Source: Gemmatimonadaceae bacterium
GTDB taxonomy: Bacteria; Gemmatimonadota; Gemmatimonadetes; Gemmatimonadales; Gemmatimonadaceae
Direction: 5' to 3'
DNA: 9,461 bases
Assembly: GCA_013361745.1 (NCBI GenBank)
Contig: JABFXM010000568.1
Location: 1 to 9,461, forward strand
In this document: positions 7,644-9,461 of the stretch, piece by piece
Position numbering within the stretch: position 1 is the first letter of the stretch
How the letters are laid out: each line of letters starts with the position of its first letter
Position numbers and translations under genes: made by a program
Notes under the pieces: model-generated
Databases searched by the model: none
Seen by the model: only the letters and a program-made list of their open reading frames with translations
What the model was told of the DNA's origin: nothing

Positions 7644-8485
7644 CGCATGTACTTCAGCACGTTCTGCTGGAACCGATCCGCGCCGACGTCGCCGCCGTTG
7701 GCGCCGCCGGACTGCGCGATCAGCTCGTCGACGCGCGCGAGGCGGTTCTCCGGGTTCGGATGCGTGCTGAAGAACTCGGGAGGACGCCCGCCCTGGTCGA
7801 GGTTCTCGAGGATCACGAGCAGGTCGTGCATCCCGCGGGTGTCGTAGTTCGCCTCCTTCATCAGGCGAACGCCGAGCGCGTCGGCTTCGAGCTCGTCCTG
7901 CCGTCCGAAGCGCATCGTCACCAGATGGCTGATCGCCGCCGCGATCGCCGCGTTCTGCGCCGTCGCGCCGGGGCGGTTCGGATCGTACGACGCGATCGTC
8001 GCCGCGCCGACCAGCGTCTGCGCGAACTGCTGCTTCGAGAGCTGCTCCGCGCCGTGGCGCGCGACGACGTGGCCGATCTCGTGGCCGAGCACGCCGGCGA
8101 GCTCCGACTCGTTCTGCAGCTTGCGCAGGAGCCCGACCGTGATCGACACCTGGCCGCCGGGCAGGGCGAAGGCGTTCACCGTCTGCGGGTCGGCGAGGAC
8201 GTGGAAGTCGTACTTGTACGGCCCCTTCGCCGCGTCGCTCCCGGCGACGATGCGCTGTCCGACCTGCTCGACGTAGTTGTTGATGACGGGCTGGTCGATC
8301 TCACCGCCGAACTGCTGCGCCATCTCGGGAAACGCCTGCAGCCCGAGCGCGACTTCCTGATCGGGAGCGATGCTGATGTGCTGCACCTCACCGGTCACTT
8401 CGTTCGTCGACTTCGACGAGAAGTAGGTGATGGCTCCGATGATCGCCATGATGATGGCGACGATGAGACTTCCTCCGCGACGCAC
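7640..8485 (-). CDS. Membrane-anchored M48-family zinc metalloprotease
   Basis: A 281-residue M48 peptidase, probably acting in the periplasm or on the membrane in protein quality control, as BepA/LoiP/Oma1-type relatives do. Residues 6-22 are a single hydrophobic signal-anchor; there is no lipobox. The zinc motif H135-E136-x-x-H139 (GHEIGH) is present, and the third ligand is probably E198 in RQDELEADALG. The conserved C-terminal segment FSTHPNPENRLARV (239-252) is typical of the family. Start is GTG at 8485, chosen because GGAGG (complement of 8491-8495) lies 5 nt upstream and the anchor follows at once; the frame continues upstream without meaningful sequence. No TPR tail is present, unlike BepA, so a short stand-alone protease is likely. 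It faces the kinase gene tail to tail and is divergent from the esterase. Substrate unknown. Confidence 0.92.
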   Translation of the reverse strand: MRRGGSLIVAIIMAIIGAITYFSSKSTNEVTGEVQHISIAPDQEVALGLQAFPEMAQQFGGEIDQPVINNYVEQVGQRIVAGSDAAKGPYKYDFHVLADPQTVNAFALPGGQVSITVGLLRKLQNESELAGVLGHEIGHVVARHGAEQLSKQQFAQTLVGAATIASYDPNRPGATAQNAAIAAAISHLVTMRFGRQDELEADALGVRLMKEANYDTRGMHDLLVILENLDQGGRPPEFFSTHPNPENRLARVDELIAQSGGANGGDVGADRFQQNVLKYMR

Positions 8486-8695
8486 GTGTGCCTCCGGGTG
8501 TGGGCCGAGCAGCGGCGAACCGTCCACCGGAATGACGGCGGGCGGGCAGGGTGTGACGGGCAACGCACATGCCAGAGCCTTCGTCCGCCGGCCGGCTGCG
8601 ACACCGCGACCCGCGAGCCGAGACGGTGACGTCGCGGCGGTCGACAAGCATTGTGACGAGGCATACGTTCCCCGCGACTCGAGCGCATTTCGCAC
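8486..8695. other. Divergent intergenic region between protease and esterase
   Basis: These 210 bp separate two divergent genes and must hold both promoters. The minus side shows a clear Shine-Dalgarno for the protease (8491-8495) but no convincing -10 box. The plus side has the promoter candidate listed separately and a small palindrome, ACAAGCATTGT (8644-8654), which could be an operator. No small gene or RNA was recognised. Confidence 0.5.
8641..8669 (+). promoter_or_regulatory. Candidate promoter of the esterase gene
   Basis: TCGACA (8641-8646) differs from the -35 consensus TTGACA at one base. A 17-bp spacer leads to TACGTT (8664-8669), a weak -10 box that keeps the key A at position 2 and T at position 6. 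A start near 8676 would leave a leader of about 20 nt. The ACAAGCATTGT palindrome overlaps the -35 box, where a repressor could act. Confidence 0.35.
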
Positions 8696-9461
8696 ATGCT
8701 TCGTCGCTGCATCCCGATCTTCCTCACCCTCGTTCTCGCCGCGCCGCTCGCGGCGCAGCGCACCGTTCCCGCCGGACGCGTCGTCAGCGACACCTTCTGG
8801 TCGCCGATCATGACGGTGCGCAAGGTGGCGCGCGTCTACCTGCCGCCGTCGTACGGCGCGGGGCAGCGACGCTATCCCGTGGTGTACTATCTCCACGGCG
8901 CGTCGGGGAGCGAGAGCGACTGGACGGCGAAGGGACACATCGACGCGACGATGGACTCGCTCGTCGCCGCCGGCCTCCCGGAGATGATCATCGTCATGCC
9001 CGACGGTGACGACGGGTGGTGGACGACCTGGAACGCGCTCAACGATCCCGGCTGCGCGCGCGACACGTCGCGTCGCGAGAGTGCGGCGAGCTACTGCGTC
9101 CCCTGGCCGAAGTACGACGACTACGTTGCGCGCGACCTCGTCGCGCACGTCGACTCGAACTACCGCACGATCGCCGACCGCGCTCATCGCGGGGTCGCGG
9201 GGCTGAGCATGGGCGGCTACGGCGCCGTGTCGCTCGCGTTAGGCTATCCCGACGTGTTCTCCGCCGCGGCGAGCCACTCCGGCGTGCTCTCCCCCCTGCT
9301 CGGCATCCCGCACGACGGACGCCCGGTGCCGGCGGCGGAGCCGGAGGACGTCTACGAGCTGCACGACCGCTGGCCGGCCTGGCTCTGGCCCTCGCTCCGG
9401 CTCGCCTTCGGCGAGCACGACATGTTCGGCTGGACCGCGCGCGATCCGGCGCGGAACATCC
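8696..9461 (+). CDS. Secreted esterase, EstD/antigen 85-like alpha/beta hydrolase (cut by right edge)
   Basis: The frame is open from ATG 8696 to the window end: 255 complete codons, no stop. Residues 1-20 form a Sec signal peptide (R3, R4, hydrophobic 6-19, probable cleavage after A20 in PLAAQ). The mature part matches the putative esterase family (PF00756; esterase D, feruloyl esterases, antigen 85): YPVVYYLHGASGSESDW (60-76) with the oxyanion-hole HG, EMIIVMPDG (96-104), then Y140-DDYVARDLVAHVDSNY and the nucleophile elbow G169-L-S171-M-G-G. The catalytic Asp and His would follow beyond the edge or near it, so cannot be checked. C120 and C134 may form a disulfide. It probably hydrolyses acyl or feruloyl-type esters outside the cytoplasm; the exact substrate is unknown. 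Divergent from the M48 protease. TTA codon L182 lies in a CGTTAGGC octamer. Confidence 0.88.
   Translation, partial: MLRRCIPIFLTLVLAAPLAAQRTVPAGRVVSDTFWSPIMTVRKVARVYLPPSYGAGQRRYPVVYYLHGASGSESDWTAKGHIDATMDSLVAAGLPEMIIVMPDGDDGWWTTWNALNDPGCARDTSRRESAASYCVPWPKYDDYVARDLVAHVDSNYRTIADRAHRGVAGLSMGGYGAVSLALGYPDVFSAAASHSGVLSPLLGIPHDGRPVPAAEPEDVYELHDRWPAWLWPSLRLAFGEHDMFGWTARDPARNI
9237..9244 (+). repeat. CGTTAGGC octamer, copy 4
   Basis: Within the esterase gene; supplies the rare TTA codon of L182 (Leu-Ala-Leu-Gly). Confidence 0.6.

Noticed and set aside
7592..8629. Plus-strand open frame of 345 codons across the protease region
   Set aside because: The minus strand encodes an M48 protease with intact HEXXH; the plus frame is its complement and starts inside the palindrome.

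Overview
The window is very GC-rich DNA (roughly 70% by eye) from a Gram-negative-type bacterium. It carries a lipoprotein signal peptide, a secreted esterase whose signal peptide ends in LAAQ, c-di-GMP enzymes and a hybrid histidine kinase. The gene style fits Gemmatimonadota or a similar soil or aquatic lineage, but that placement is inference; there is no rRNA or other marker gene to prove it. No tRNA, rRNA, CRISPR array, insertion sequence or phage gene was found.

Layout from left to right. (1) 2-562, + strand: the C-terminal part of an APC-family amino acid/polyamine transporter, cut by the left edge. (2) 563-704: a gap holding a repeat-rich inverted repeat. (3) 705-1790, +: a stand-alone Rieske-type non-heme iron oxygenase. 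(4) 1791-2015: a gap with a hairpin after the oxygenase stop, an AT-rich promoter candidate and a strongly structured leader. (5) 2016-2717, +: a lipoprotein with a ZU5-like domain. (6) 2728-4350, +: a TPR plus HD-GYP c-di-GMP phosphodiesterase, 10 bp downstream. (7) 4404-7541, +: a large membrane-bound hybrid histidine kinase (about ten membrane segments, GAF, PAS, HisKA, HATPase, REC). (8) 7538-7643: a near-perfect palindrome spanning exactly from one stop codon to the other. (9) 7640-8485, - strand: a membrane-anchored M48 metalloprotease. (10) 8486-8695: a divergent promoter region. (11) 8696 to the right edge, +: a secreted esterase of the EstD/antigen 85-like alpha/beta hydrolase family, cut by the edge.

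Genes 5-7 look like one signalling operon. A surface lipoprotein, a c-di-GMP-degrading enzyme with a TPR interaction platform in place of a receiver domain, and a multi-pass hybrid kinase are tightly spaced on one strand behind a structured leader. The M48 protease and the esterase are divergently transcribed envelope or secreted proteins.

Two features go beyond the gene list. The octamer CGTTAGGC occurs four times (three on +, one on -), and it contains every in-frame TTA leucine codon I could find. Several 3' gene ends are followed directly by inverted repeats whose arms are themselves built from short tandem units of about 7-9 bp.
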